A stretch of DNA of 64,000 nucleotides from JALNYB01 sp963676235 (GCA_963676235.1 OY781044.1:434001-498000), one strand, 5' to 3'. Counted from the first letter of the stretch, positions 8,483-17,695 are shown. The notes: a model not told the origin generated them from the letters alone. Numbers and translations are program-made.

Positions 8483-8950
8483 TCACTTCAGCGGCATGAA
8501 CTTCGAAGATCTAGTAGCACCGACACCGGGTCCTGAATGCTGTGGGGTCTTTCTGTTCATGACGAACTCACCTAGGTAACATCCAATCATTTCGGGCTTA
8601 ATCTCGATATCTTTGAATTCTTTTCCGTTGTATACACTTACGGTCTTTCCTACGAACACTGGGATTACAGGAAGATCCCTTCTGTGGGTCCTGATAACAC
8701 CTGAGTTCTCCTCTTTGAGTTCATCAAACAGGAACTGTTGCTCGTAGTTCAGTCCACGGAGATAGGTCCTTCTAGCCCTTGACGGGAGAAGTCCGAGTAT
8801 CTCGTCGAACGACATTTTGAGAAGCTCTTCCATAGTAAATCCGCGGTACAGGAACTCCTTCTTCCTCCTTGCCTGGATTGCCGATGCCTTCTTCCTGGAT
8901 TTTCTCCTGGTGGCTTTTGCCGATCCTGCAATTATTTTCTTCTTTGCCAT
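8483..8950 (-). CDS. rps19: Ribosomal protein uS19
   Basis: Small-subunit head protein of 155 residues, the long archaeal form. A basic N-terminal region (KATRRKSRKKASAIQARRKK) leads to the core, with FLYRGFTMEELLKMSFDEI, the RTHRRDLPVIPVFVGKTVSVYNG motif and a C-terminal HSGPGVGATRSSKFMPLK. ATG 8950 is preferred over the in-frame GTG at 8959 because GGAG lies just upstream. Confidence 0.96.
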   Translation of the reverse strand: MAKKKIIAGSAKATRRKSRKKASAIQARRKKEFLYRGFTMEELLKMSFDEILGLLPSRARRTYLRGLNYEQQFLFDELKEENSGVIRTHRRDLPVIPVFVGKTVSVYNGKEFKDIEIKPEMIGCYLGEFVMNRKTPQHSGPGVGATRSSKFMPLK

Positions 8951-8955
8951 TGGAA

Positions 8956-9648
8956 TCACTCCTTCCTTTTCTTAGGCGCAATAAATCCTGCTTTCTGACC
9001 AGTAGGTGCGTTCCTTCCGATACAGTTCGGTCCTCCGACATGCGGATGACTTCCTCCACCGTGAGGGTGATCTACTGCGTTCATCGCGACTCCGCTCGTC
9101 TTCTTGTTGGCTTTGGATCTTGACCTGAGTGTCAGGTAGTTCTTTCCTGCCTTTGCGAGTGGTTTATCTGTTCTTCCTCCACCTGCGACCACACCGATTG
9201 CAGCACGACAGTTGGGGTTGAATTCTTTGATTGCTCCTGAGGGCATAAGAACCATTACGGTGCTTCCTCTGCTCACAACTGTTCCAGAAGTTCCCGCTGT
9301 TTTGATGAATTTACCTCCATCTCCAGGCTTTGCCTCTACGTTGTGAATAAAAGTTCCTTCTGCAATCTTAGACAATGTTGAAATGTTTCCAGCCGTGATC
9401 TTATCGCTTCCGACAACGATCGTCTGACCGACCTTTGTTCCTTCGACAGCGAGCTGGTAATCAGTTTTTCCATCGAAGTCGATGACTGCTAACGGACTTG
9501 TCCTTCCAGGTGCTTGAATCAGATCTTTGATAGTTCCCTGGCCCTCGTCGAAAGCCGGCAGTTTGACATCGTCAACGTGCCTATGGCTGGGGGAACGGTA
9601 GTGGGGGCCTCCGCGACCCCTTCTCTGTGGTATTAATCTCTTTGCCAT
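8956..9648 (-). CDS. rpl2: Ribosomal protein uL2
   Basis: Peptidyl-transferase-centre protein, 230 residues. It contains the archaeal N-terminus (RLIPQRRGRGGPHYRSPSHR) and the diagnostic C-terminal VAMNAVDHPHGGGSHPHVG, which holds the conserved histidine region needed for activity. ATG 9648 is chosen over an upstream GTG because AGGTGAG precedes it. Confidence 0.97.
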   Translation of the reverse strand: MAKRLIPQRRGRGGPHYRSPSHRHVDDVKLPAFDEGQGTIKDLIQAPGRTSPLAVIDFDGKTDYQLAVEGTKVGQTIVVGSDKITAGNISTLSKIAEGTFIHNVEAKPGDGGKFIKTAGTSGTVVSRGSTVMVLMPSGAIKEFNPNCRAAIGVVAGGGRTDKPLAKAGKNYLTLRSRSKANKKTSGVAMNAVDHPHGGGSHPHVGGPNCIGRNAPTGQKAGFIAPKKRKE

Positions 9649-9659
9649 TTTCACTCACC

Positions 9660-9941
9660 TTAGAATACTCCGACCCTCATTCCAACATCCTCTGCAGAAT
9701 AACCCTCTGACAGTTTGATGATAGCGTGCTTGCCGTCTTTCTGAATTCTAGTCCAAACCTGATCGACCTTGACCTCGAAACGCTCTTCGAACGCGACTTT
9801 TACATCGATCTTGCTTGCGTCCCTGTGGACAATAAATTCGATCTTGTTTCCGTCCTTGAACTTCTGTTTGGGTGTACCAGACAAGAAGTTGAGTGACTTC
9901 TCTGTAACGAACGGTCTGATAAGGATATCGCTCTGCTTCAT
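9660..9941 (-). CDS. rpl23: Ribosomal protein uL23
   Basis: 93-residue tunnel-exit protein. It begins MKQSDILIRPFVTEKSLNFL and ends with HAIIKLSEGYSAEDVGMRVG. Start ATG 9941 overlaps the uL4 stop as ATGA. The GTG nine bases upstream is in frame but inside uL4. Confidence 0.95.
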   Translation of the reverse strand: MKQSDILIRPFVTEKSLNFLSGTPKQKFKDGNKIEFIVHRDASKIDVKVAFEERFEVKVDQVWTRIQKDGKHAIIKLSEGYSAEDVGMRVGVF

Positions 9942-10708
9942 TGTGTCCACTCTCCAATCTGTGCGATTGCGGATTTAGTATAGACAACAAGTCTGCCTGC
10001 GTCTCCTCCGGGTGCGAGAATGCTAGCATTAAGTGTGCCAACTGTCTCTATTTCAACTCCGGGAAGGTTTGAAGCTCCCTTGAATACAGGTACTTTTCTA
10101 TCTACTACTACAATTAGAATAGATACTGGTGTTCTGTATTTTCTGTTCCTCATTGTACCTCTTCCTGCACGGATCTTGGTTCCTTCTTTTGCACGCTCGA
10201 CATCATAACCGATTCCGATTGCATCGAAGATACCGTTGATCTGAGATGTGCTCATTACATTCTGGAATTCGTCTTCGATGACGATCGGGAATGAAACGGA
10301 GTCATCGAACTGGTGTCCGCGCTCCTTTACACACTCTGCACATGCCGTTGCTGCAAGTGCAGAACAGCGTGCGATCTTGAGTTCTTTTCTGTTGACTTTC
10401 TGTGCCCATATTCTCTCAGGAACTGGTGGGTGTGCTCTTCTACCGGAGACGTTGTTTGGCGACTCGGTAGCTTTCTTTCCATCATGAACCCTCTGAACAC
10501 GCGCTACTCCGCGACCTTTTCCCCATGTTTTGACGGAATGTCTCATTCCAGCCCTTGGTCCTGGTCCGTATGGCTGCCTTGAATTGGCAGATGCGGCAAG
10601 AATTGCCTTTTTGATAATATCTGGCCTGTATGGGGTAGAGAATGCTTCAGGGACATCGACTGTTCCGGAGACCTCTCCTTTGACAGAATAAACATTTGTC
10701 TGTGTCAT
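9938..10708 (-). CDS. rpl4: Ribosomal protein uL4
   Basis: 256 residues, archaeal L4 type. Key segments are VPEAFSTPYRPDIIKKAILAA, SANSRQPYGPGPRAGMRHS and GGRRAHPPVPE-like VSGRRAHPPVPERIWAQKVNRKE. In bacteria L4 represses its own operon. Nothing here proves that for this archaeon, but the operon leader (11713-11906) is long enough to hold such a control. Confidence 0.96.
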   Translation of the reverse strand: MTQTNVYSVKGEVSGTVDVPEAFSTPYRPDIIKKAILAASANSRQPYGPGPRAGMRHSVKTWGKGRGVARVQRVHDGKKATESPNNVSGRRAHPPVPERIWAQKVNRKELKIARCSALAATACAECVKERGHQFDDSVSFPIVIEDEFQNVMSTSQINGIFDAIGIGYDVERAKEGTKIRAGRGTMRNRKYRTPVSILIVVVDRKVPVFKGASNLPGVEIETVGTLNASILAPGGDAGRLVVYTKSAIAQIGEWTQ

Positions 10709-10713
10709 CTACT

Positions 10714-11712
10714 TCATGCCCCCTGCTTGGATTCGGTAGATACATATGTGACATCAGGTGCCGATGTATCTGCCTTCTTAGGTGCTCTTGTTGCATCTCT
10801 GAATCTGATAAGTCTCTTTGTAGGTCCGGGTACGGATCCTTTTACAAGAACGTATGCGTTCCTGATCTCACCGTAGTTGATGAAACCACCCTTGGGGTTG
10901 ACTTCAGCTCCTTCTGTTCCTACCTTAACTACTTTCTTGTTACACTCGGTCCTTTGGTGATATCCCATCTGACCTGATGCTGGAACTGTGCTTCTTACAT
11001 ATCCAGGTCTCTTTGGACCCATGTTACCGATTCCGCGGCGGTGCTTGCTGTTCCTGTGGGACAGAAGCTTGACTCCCCAACGTTTGGTAACTCCTTGGAA
11101 ACCCTTTCCTTTTGTGATCGCAATAACATCTATGAACGCACCTTCCACAGCGAAATCTGTAACTACTACATCTTTGCCGAGAATTCCTTTAGCATAAGCA
11201 ATCCTCTCGGGAATTGTTCCGCCACCGATTCTGAGCTCCATGATGTCGGGGACCTTCTTGGGTACTCCCGTTACCAGTTTGGGCTGGGTGTATGCAAGAA
11301 CACGAACATCCTCAACATCGAGGTCGTTGTATCTTTCAAAGGAAGCCTCAGTATGATTCTTCGGAACATTCAGTCTCTTCGACAGGAGTGGCTCGAGGTC
11401 TTGTGCCCAAACTTCGCCTGCGGTCTTCAAACCGATGATGCTGTTCTCATAAAATCTTACTGCTGCAATCTTCATCGGAGGGACTTCGATAACTGTTACG
11501 GGAACCTGTAATTCCATTCCGGAAGTGGTGCTCTTAACTCTCTTGTCCACGACGAATGCGTGTGTCATTCCTGCCTTATAACCTGCGAATCCCTGAATTT
11601 TAGGGGCTCCGCTGATCTCTGGCCACGAGTCGAGCCTTGGTGTCTGCGACTGCGCTCTCTTCCTAGGGCCATATGCCCTAGATCCTCTCTTTGGACGTCT
11701 TCTTTGTGACAT
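10714..11712 (-). CDS. rpl3: Ribosomal protein uL3
   Basis: 332 residues, first gene of the large ribosomal operon. It begins with the basic MSQRRRPKRGSRAYGPRKRA and contains the PTC-loop region KRWGVKLLSHRNSKHRRGIGNMG and MGYHQRTECNKKVV, the archaeal/eukaryotic histidine-containing loop. The promoter lies about 195 nt upstream. Confidence 0.96.
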   Translation of the reverse strand: MSQRRRPKRGSRAYGPRKRAQSQTPRLDSWPEISGAPKIQGFAGYKAGMTHAFVVDKRVKSTTSGMELQVPVTVIEVPPMKIAAVRFYENSIIGLKTAGEVWAQDLEPLLSKRLNVPKNHTEASFERYNDLDVEDVRVLAYTQPKLVTGVPKKVPDIMELRIGGGTIPERIAYAKGILGKDVVVTDFAVEGAFIDVIAITKGKGFQGVTKRWGVKLLSHRNSKHRRGIGNMGPKRPGYVRSTVPASGQMGYHQRTECNKKVVKVGTEGAEVNPKGGFINYGEIRNAYVLVKGSVPGPTKRLIRFRDATRAPKKADTSAPDVTYVSTESKQGA

Positions 11713-11917
11713 ATTTCACACATGCCTGTGAGGGTATCTTCGCTAACCTCGCAATGTATTTCGACGAACGTCTTGATGTTCCGACCGTGACGCCGTATTC
11801 ATCTCGAAAAATTTCGATATGAGTTGAACTTGGGATGCAAATGCATTGCCCATTGCGTCTGGTCAGACAATAGTTGTCCAATCTAAGAAATGGTATACCC
11901 GACCCATATTTAAAGAC
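11713..11917 (-). promoter_or_regulatory. Promoter and about 170-nt leader of the ribosomal operon
   Basis: On the minus strand TTTAAATA occupies 11907-11914, a good archaeal TATA box. A start about 25 nt downstream (near 11885) would leave a 5' leader of about 170 nt before uL3, unusually long for this genome. I see no clear SD-associated small gene in it. A frame opening with TTG at 11881 runs 67 codons into uL3 but has no recognised content. A self-complementary stretch near 11800-11825 could fold. Confidence 0.5.
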
Positions 11918-11965
11918 TACTGTACACCTAATATAAGGGAGAAAGAATGGGCCAGGAGAAAAAGT

Positions 11966-12286
11966 TTACTCGCCTTTCTTGGCTTTTGCCTGAGCTCTCT
12001 TCATGCGAGCTTTTGCATCGAAACCTGTAGCTTTCTCCGCAAATACATTGAGCTTCCTCTTACTATCGAGGATATCTGCATCCGCCATGGCCCCAATCTT
12101 GTTTGTTGTGACAATGTCGAGTTTATCTTTCGCAATTATCTTGACCTTGATCGAGGCCAAAACACCATAGGAAGAAACAAGCAAATCTCCTTCTTCTGAC
12201 ACATTGCCAAAAACCTCTTTCATAAGGTCTTTTAAAAGACCGCCTTCAATATTCTTGAACCATCCTTTCTTAATATCATAATCCAT
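11966..12286 (-). CDS. DUF5611 family protein
   Basis: 106 residues, function unknown. It resembles the small archaeal family known as DUF5611 (start MDYDIKKGWFKN, middle GDLLVSSYGVLASIKVKI, then DKLDIVTTNK). A lysine/alanine-rich basic tail (ARMKRAQAKAKKGE) suggests a nucleic acid contact; that is inference. It lies 4 nt behind the RaSEA gene in the same orientation, so it is probably cotranscribed with this tRNA-modification gene. Confidence 0.7.
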   Translation of the reverse strand: MDYDIKKGWFKNIEGGLLKDLMKEVFGNVSEEGDLLVSSYGVLASIKVKIIAKDKLDIVTTNKIGAMADADILDSKRKLNVFAEKATGFDAKARMKRAQAKAKKGE

Positions 12287-12290
12287 TTTT

Positions 12291-13283
12291 TCACTTCCTA
12301 ATCATTAGGTCGTTGTCAAACCCTCTGTCGAGATCCGTTGCTGTACCCAGTAACTCCTCTGCTTCCATATAACGTTTCCACAGATCCTTGCATTCACATG
12401 TAACCTCCAGATCCTTTGGGTCCTGAGTGAATGAAAATTTCTCTATTGCATCCAGAGCTGCCCTGTCGCATATGCCACAGTTATGAACACCTCTCTGAGA
12501 ACCTCCTCCAGAAGGCGATGACATCAGACGCGCATTAACTGTTCCAGATAACTGTTTTAATACTTCTATCAGAGACCATATCCATGGTGATCTGAACTCC
12601 CCTCTCTTCCACATACGTTCAACATATGTACCGCGCTGAATGTTGATCGGATTGACAGATATCTCATCCGAGAACGGATCTGCAAACCTTGCAGAATTGA
12701 CCGAATCCTCTATTGCTTTCGACTCTGTAATAAACAACGGTTTCAAAAGCAGATATGTCCTAACGACCAAACCTGCATCTTTGATGGCCATTCCAGCCCT
12801 CTTGCTATCCTGTTCCGTAAATCCTTTATTGATGGATGTGCGAAGAATATCAGGATTAGAGCTCTCTAATCCCAATGCAATAGTCAATGATCTGGGTAAT
12901 ATACTCAGAACATCGTTTGTAACGAATTCGGGACGGCTCTCTACTAATATGCGTCCGCAGTCAGAAAACTCATCGAATATTCTATCTCTTATGGAGATGG
13001 GGATCTCTTTCTCATCTAGGAAACTTCCAGATGTATAGATCTTGACGAATGGCTCCCCTTCGTATTTTGAAAGAGCCTGATCTATCTGTCTGTTGAGATC
13101 ATCCTCTGTTATACTGCTTATGGATGCTTGTCTGTATCCACACATGGTACATCCGCCTGTTTTAGCCCAGCAACATCCACTGGTGCGCATGATCATGACA
13201 AGAGTGTCCGATATCTTACCATTCACAAGGTCTTTTTCTTTCCACAGTGTTTCAAGCTGCGAGGGTGATCTTTTCTCCTTCAT
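12291..13283 (-). CDS. Archaeosine-pathway radical SAM enzyme RaSEA
   Basis: 330 residues. RaSEA works with ArcS to turn the lysine-adduct of preQ0 into archaeosine at position 15 of archaeal tRNA. The cysteine cluster SGCCWAKTGGCTMCGYR (C37/C38, C45, C48) can bind the radical SAM 4Fe-4S cluster. It also has YTSGSFLDEKEIP, the SRPEFV strand and EIFDE-like helices of COG1244. A second set of cysteines (HNCGIC near residue 268 and TCEC near residue 296) may hold a further metal site. Length and motifs match the family. Confidence 0.85.
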   Translation of the reverse strand: MKEKRSPSQLETLWKEKDLVNGKISDTLVMIMRTSGCCWAKTGGCTMCGYRQASISSITEDDLNRQIDQALSKYEGEPFVKIYTSGSFLDEKEIPISIRDRIFDEFSDCGRILVESRPEFVTNDVLSILPRSLTIALGLESSNPDILRTSINKGFTEQDSKRAGMAIKDAGLVVRTYLLLKPLFITESKAIEDSVNSARFADPFSDEISVNPINIQRGTYVERMWKRGEFRSPWIWSLIEVLKQLSGTVNARLMSSPSGGGSQRGVHNCGICDRAALDAIEKFSFTQDPKDLEVTCECKDLWKRYMEAEELLGTATDLDRGFDNDLMIRK

Positions 13284-13432
13284 TTGGCCTGACCGTCCGT
13301 TATAACATCAATGGGCACGTAATTCTGATAGTTAATCCTTCTTAGTCACAAGCTCTCCCTTGTGCTCATACCTTTATACGCGCAAAGAAACATTAATAAG
13401 TGTTTGTCTAATCACTCAAACAGGTAAGCCAT

Positions 13433-14785
13433 ATGGCTAAGAACATTATCATCATTGGTTCGGGAGCGGCGGGAATGACTGCAGCTTCCACCGCTAGGGA
13501 AACAGATCCTAAAGCAAACATTACCGTCTTCACTGAAGATGAGGACGTGGCATACTCACCCTGTGTCATCCCCTGGGTCCTTGAAGGACAAACCGGATGG
13601 AAAGACATTATCATGCACACGTCGGATTTCTATGCCAAAGAAAAGAACATTAACGTATTGATAAAAACAAAAGTAGAATCTGTGGACGATACCGCTAAAA
13701 CAGTGACCGCCAACGGAAAAACCTACAACTACGATTCACTGGTCCTTGCAACAGGCGGAAAGGTCTTCATACCACCTATACAAGGAATCGATCTCAAAGG
13801 AGTATTCATTGTAAGAACTGTCAGAGACGGCAAGAATATTGAAAATGCCCTTAAAGATGCAAAAAAAGTCGTTATCGGCGGAGCAGGTGTCATCGGATTA
13901 GAAATTGCACTTGCACTCATAAACCTCGGAAAAGATGTCACTGTCATCGAAATGATGGACCAGGTGATTCCCCGTATCGCAGACAAGGATATGGCAGACC
14001 CGATGCAAAAATACCTTGAAAACAAAGGTGTCAAATTCATCATGAAAGCACCTATCCAGGCTGTAAATGGAACTGAACGGGTCTCCAGTGTCACGGCAGC
14101 CGGACTGGAATATCCATGCGATATGATCATCTTCGCAACTGGAGTACGTGCCAATATAGATATCGCCAAACAATTGGGACTTGATATCGGACAACTGGGG
14201 GCTCTCACGGTAGCGCCTACGCTTCAGACTTACAAAAGAGGACGTCTTGTTCCTGATATTTTCGCAGCAGGAGATGTTATCCAATGTCAATCTGCGATTA
14301 TGCCTGGCCCCACAATGAGCCAACTCGGATCCACAGCAGTAAAAGAAGGAATTGTTGCAGGAAAAAACGCGGCAGGAGAAAAAGTACACTTTGGCGGAGT
14401 CGCGAGCCCGTGGGTCAGCGTGATAGGCGATAAACAGATTGCGGGAACAGGCCTCTCCATGGGACTTGCATCGTGGTATGGTATCGAAGTCGTGGCAGGA
14501 AAAGCAACAGGATTTACACGCGCAAGATATTATCCTGGCGGAAAAGAACTTATTGTAAAAGTATTAGCAGACAAAACGACCCATAGGATAATCGGAGCTC
14601 AGATCATCGCAGGCGAAGAAGCTACTGGTCGTATCGACTGGTTGACCTCGGCAGCGATCGAAGGCGTAACAGCAGAAGATTTCATCGTACGTTCGGAGAA
14701 CGCATACTGCCCACCTACATCTATGGTGCAGGATGTTGTCATCAAAGCTGTCGAAGACCTCTGTATCAATCTCAAATCACAGTGA
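13433..14785 (+). CDS. FAD-dependent NAD(P)H oxidase / CoA-disulfide reductase family protein
   Basis: 450 residues with three regions: FAD-binding Rossmann motif IIIIGSGAAGMTAA (5-18), NAD(P)H-binding motif VVIGGAGVIGLEIALAL (about residues 146-162) and a C-terminal dimerisation domain. The peroxide/disulfide-active cysteine of this family is present as YSPCVIPW (C44). Family members reduce O2, CoA disulfide, polysulfide or persulfide; the sequence alone does not choose among them. For an anaerobe, an oxygen- or sulfur-handling role is likely. It is followed 6 nt later by the CDIN1-like nuclease, so the two may be cotranscribed. Confidence 0.88.
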   Translation: MAKNIIIIGSGAAGMTAASTARETDPKANITVFTEDEDVAYSPCVIPWVLEGQTGWKDIIMHTSDFYAKEKNINVLIKTKVESVDDTAKTVTANGKTYNYDSLVLATGGKVFIPPIQGIDLKGVFIVRTVRDGKNIENALKDAKKVVIGGAGVIGLEIALALINLGKDVTVIEMMDQVIPRIADKDMADPMQKYLENKGVKFIMKAPIQAVNGTERVSSVTAAGLEYPCDMIIFATGVRANIDIAKQLGLDIGQLGALTVAPTLQTYKRGRLVPDIFAAGDVIQCQSAIMPGPTMSQLGSTAVKEGIVAGKNAAGEKVHFGGVASPWVSVIGDKQIAGTGLSMGLASWYGIEVVAGKATGFTRARYYPGGKELIVKVLADKTTHRIIGAQIIAGEEATGRIDWLTSAAIEGVTAEDFIVRSENAYCPPTSMVQDVVIKAVEDLCINLKSQ

Positions 14786-14791
14786 TCTAAC

Positions 14792-15565
14792 ATGGATTAT
14801 CAAGATTACAAGTATCTGTATGAAAAACTCAACAGACCAGAGGATATTCAGATACTCTTAGCTGACGGCTACGATATAAGATTGCTTGAAACACTATACA
14901 CTCAAAAGGTCAGCAGATCTGTTAAAAAACGTTTCCATATGGTGAAGAATGATACGCCCAGAATGATGAAGGAATGGAAGAAAGGTAAATCCTTTTTGGA
15001 GATTGCTAACTTCTACAATTTTCCTCCCATCCTAATCATGATGTTCATCTTCCAAGAAAACGGCACTGGCAAGAAACAATTTTGGGAATACATCAGAGAC
15101 CCTGATCTTCTCGAAAGCGGAGAGGTTGCCAATGAAGTACGTGAAGCCGTCAAGAATGATCTGGTATACTCTCCTGAAGCGAATGACAGACAAAAAGCCA
15201 GAGGAATCTGGGGAGAGGAATTACTTCAAGATTGGTTGAACTCACAGGATATCAGATATATGACCGAGAATGACCTTCGTGAAGAAGATGGAAGAGAAAC
15301 TACGAAAACACCTGATTGCCTTCTAAAGGAACCCATGATGTATAATGGTCACAAGATCTATTGGGTCGAAAGTAAAGCTTCATTCGGAGATAATGTTGAA
15401 TTCAGGTTCAACTCTAGAAAACAACTTTGTCCATATACAAATCTGTTCGGACCTGGTGTCGTTGTCTATTGGACCGGATGCCTGAATGATCTGGAATGTC
15501 CGGAAAATGTTTACATCACTGATATGTCCATTTTAGATGAAAAATTAGAAAAATGCGAAGAGTAA
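14792..15565 (+). CDS. TPD-motif PD-(D/E)XK nuclease, homologue of eukaryotic CDIN1 (C15orf41)
   Basis: 257 residues. The C-terminal half has the signature that names the family: TKTPDCLL (T173-P174-D175) followed by WVESKASFG (E193-x-K195), which together form a PD-(D/E)XK nuclease core; E142 in GIWGEELL could complete it. The N-terminal half (about residues 25-100) is helical with HTH-like segments, as in archaeal members and human CDIN1, whose defect causes congenital dyserythropoietic anaemia. The archaeal substrate is unknown; a resolvase-like or structure-specific role is inference. Follows the flavoprotein by 6 nt. Confidence 0.78.
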   Translation: MDYQDYKYLYEKLNRPEDIQILLADGYDIRLLETLYTQKVSRSVKKRFHMVKNDTPRMMKEWKKGKSFLEIANFYNFPPILIMMFIFQENGTGKKQFWEYIRDPDLLESGEVANEVREAVKNDLVYSPEANDRQKARGIWGEELLQDWLNSQDIRYMTENDLREEDGRETTKTPDCLLKEPMMYNGHKIYWVESKASFGDNVEFRFNSRKQLCPYTNLFGPGVVVYWTGCLNDLECPENVYITDMSILDEKLEKCEE

Positions 15566-15577
15566 GAGGATTACCTC

Positions 15578-16462
15578 TTACTCTGAAGCTTCTCCTTTAA
15601 GTTCACCGAGCGTCGCTGTCCTTTCCGCAAATGCGTTATGTTTATGGATGGATTCCTCAGATTCGCTTCTGACCAATACTTCCACATCATCCGGAAGGTT
15701 GGAATATTTCTCTACGATAAATTTTAAACCTTTCCTGACGACATCTTCAACAAATCTTGGATTAGAATGAGCATTGATAACTACTTGTCCTTCGTCGTCT
15801 CTTTTCAGAAGTTCATATGTAGGCGACGAGAAAACACCCTGTACCAAATCTATGAGATCATCAGCCTCTAAATTGATATTATCGTCCATGGTCATCAAAA
15901 GCGTACAGACATTCCTCTGATTGTGTGATATCACTGGGTATTCTGTACTGCAGTTGAGCATCTCTTTGACCGTCTGCTGAGCACAGGGGCATGCAGTCAT
16001 ACCAATGACCTCCACTCCGATGGTCTTCCTCACAATGGCGCCGCGGACCACCTTGGCACCTGCAAGCAGTTGATAACTTTCAAGTGTATTCTTTCCAAAT
16101 GGGGTCTTACTTGAACGGAAATATTCTGCCCTTATGCGAACATCGGCAGTCTGAGCATATTCATGATGAACAAGAAGTTTCTTGCAGATATCCGAAGCCA
16201 TATTCTCTAGGCCTGATACGGGTTTAGAAATACTTTCATAAGCAACCTCTTTCAGAACCTCAACATTCCTTGAAAGATGGGATCCTTTCTGTGTTGCAGG
16301 AAGATCCACAAAAATATCTATAGAACAATTCAAAGCCCCGGTAAGAGGTGTTACTCGTTCTCTCTGTACTAATACTGGTTTACGGACTCCGGTGACACCT
16401 ACTTTTGTAAGTTTGAATCCGGTGTCACCTTTTCCATATTGAACATCACACTTCAAAGTCAT
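15578..16462 (-). CDS. mptA: GTP cyclohydrolase MptA (GTP cyclohydrolase IV)
   Basis: 294 residues. Catalyses the first pterin step, GTP to 7,8-dihydro-D-neopterin 2',3'-cyclic phosphate, using Fe(II). Conserved pieces: QKGSHLSRN (about 58-66), the metal-region MTACPCAQQ (C158, C160) and VINAHSNPRFVED. The pathway feeds methanopterin or folate synthesis; a folP gene lies at 61.5 kb in this window. It is convergent with the CDIN1-like gene, 12 nt apart. Confidence 0.92.
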   Translation of the reverse strand: MTLKCDVQYGKGDTGFKLTKVGVTGVRKPVLVQRERVTPLTGALNCSIDIFVDLPATQKGSHLSRNVEVLKEVAYESISKPVSGLENMASDICKKLLVHHEYAQTADVRIRAEYFRSSKTPFGKNTLESYQLLAGAKVVRGAIVRKTIGVEVIGMTACPCAQQTVKEMLNCSTEYPVISHNQRNVCTLLMTMDDNINLEADDLIDLVQGVFSSPTYELLKRDDEGQVVINAHSNPRFVEDVVRKGLKFIVEKYSNLPDDVEVLVRSESEESIHKHNAFAERTATLGELKGEASE

Positions 16463-16562
16463 ATTCCCAATGTATTACTTTTTCAACTTAAAATATATAG
16501 ACATACAAATAATTTAGTTGGTGTAGGAAACGCTATTATCTTAATAAGAGAATGAGTATGCT

Positions 16563-17204
16563 ATGATCTGTGGCGTAGATGAGGCTGGAAGAGGGCCGGT
16601 ACTAGGGCCTCTGGTCGTCGGATCTGTTTATGCAGAAACAGATGATGCGCTTAGGGAGATCAATGTAAAGGATTCTAAGAAGCTGACCCCGAAGATCAGA
16701 GAAAAAATGTACGATCAGATCAAAGAGGCCTGTCCGTACAGTTATGTTGTGATAGCATCTGCAAACGAGATCGATGAAAGAAGACTCAAGATGTCCCTTA
16801 ATATCATCGAATTAGAAATGTTCCGAGAAGCTGTTTCTAAACATCAAGTTGAAACAGTATATGCAGACTGTCCTGATGTCAGTGAAATGAGATTCTCGAG
16901 TGCATTGTCATTAAGGCTGAACGGTGAGAACGTAGTAGCTAGACATAAAGCCGATGATACATACCCAATTGTTTCTGCAGCATCTGTAATAGCAAAAGTT
17001 ACAAGAGACAGAATGATTGAAGATATTCAGAAAGAATTCGATATGAACATCGGATCAGGATATCCTAGCGATCATTTTACAATGGAATTCATAGAAAAGT
17101 GGATAAAAGATAACGGGTGTCCCCCAAAGCATACACGCTGTTCCTGGGAACCTGTGAAGCATCTGATGTCCGCAGCCCGTAATACAAAACTCAGCGATTG
17201 GTGA
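16563..17204 (+). CDS. rnhB: Ribonuclease HII
   Basis: 213 residues. Removes RNA from RNA-DNA hybrids and single ribonucleotides from DNA. The active-site opening MICGVDEAGRGPVLGPLV carries the DEAGRG motif (Asp6, Glu7). The further acidic residues are in YADCPDVS and the HKADDTYPIVSAASVIAKV segment. Length is normal for archaeal RNase HII. The small SCP2-like gene starts 6 nt downstream. Confidence 0.96.
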   Translation: MICGVDEAGRGPVLGPLVVGSVYAETDDALREINVKDSKKLTPKIREKMYDQIKEACPYSYVVIASANEIDERRLKMSLNIIELEMFREAVSKHQVETVYADCPDVSEMRFSSALSLRLNGENVVARHKADDTYPIVSAASVIAKVTRDRMIEDIQKEFDMNIGSGYPSDHFTMEFIEKWIKDNGCPPKHTRCSWEPVKHLMSAARNTKLSDW

Positions 17205-17209
17205 ATACT

Positions 17210-17542
17210 ATGAGCATGCATGATTCAATTCAGAACCTGATCGATAAATTCCATAAAAAAATGGAAAAAAATGAAGATATAAAAAAAGAAGTGATGCCTC
17301 TTAAAAAGACCATCAATATAGATCTTGTCACTGAGAAATATTCTATGAAAATAGAGAATGCTCAGATTACAAACTTCAAAGACGAACTCCTTGAAGAGGC
17401 TGATATAACACTGATCTCTACTTCTGAAAACCTTCAAGCACTCATAGATGGAACTCTCAGACCTATGAAAGCATACATTATGAAAAAGATCACCATCAAA
17501 GGAAAAATTCAAGATGTCATGTTTCTGAGAAAATTTTTCTAA
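17210..17542 (+). CDS. Small SCP2-like (sterol carrier domain) protein
   Basis: About 110 residues. The sequence has the pattern of an SCP2 sterol-carrier-like domain: alternating strands in INIDLVTEKYSMKIENAQ, then DITLISTSENLQALIDGTLRPMKAYIMKKITIKGKI, where the L-x-P-xx-A-Y/F-xx-G/K-I-x-I-KG pattern is typical. Such domains bind hydrophobic ligands. I take ATG 17210, with GGTG just upstream, over the in-frame TTG at 17198. No partner is evident beyond rnhB, with which it is likely cotranscribed. Confidence 0.6.
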   Translation: MSMHDSIQNLIDKFHKKMEKNEDIKKEVMPLKKTINIDLVTEKYSMKIENAQITNFKDELLEEADITLISTSENLQALIDGTLRPMKAYIMKKITIKGKIQDVMFLRKFF

Positions 17543-17663
17543 CTTATAATCTATTTTGATTTATTATATCGGATCGGATGCAAACCATAGTCGCTTCGAA
17601 TACGATTCTTATTACTTCAAATCGTATTTTAACTGTATATACATTATATGTTTTTATGGAAAG

Positions 17664-17673
17664 TTTTTATACC
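17664..17673 (+). promoter_or_regulatory. TATA box of initiator tRNA gene
   Basis: TTTTTATACC lies about 25-30 nt before the tRNA 5' end, the correct archaeal spacing for a transcript that begins at or just before the mature tRNA. Confidence 0.6.
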
Positions 17674-17695
17674 TAATGCTGTTAGTGTACATTAT

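Noticed and set aside
11678..11881. 67-codon frame in the uL3 leader
   Set aside because: It opens with TTG, overlaps uL3 out of frame and matches no family; it is likely accidental.
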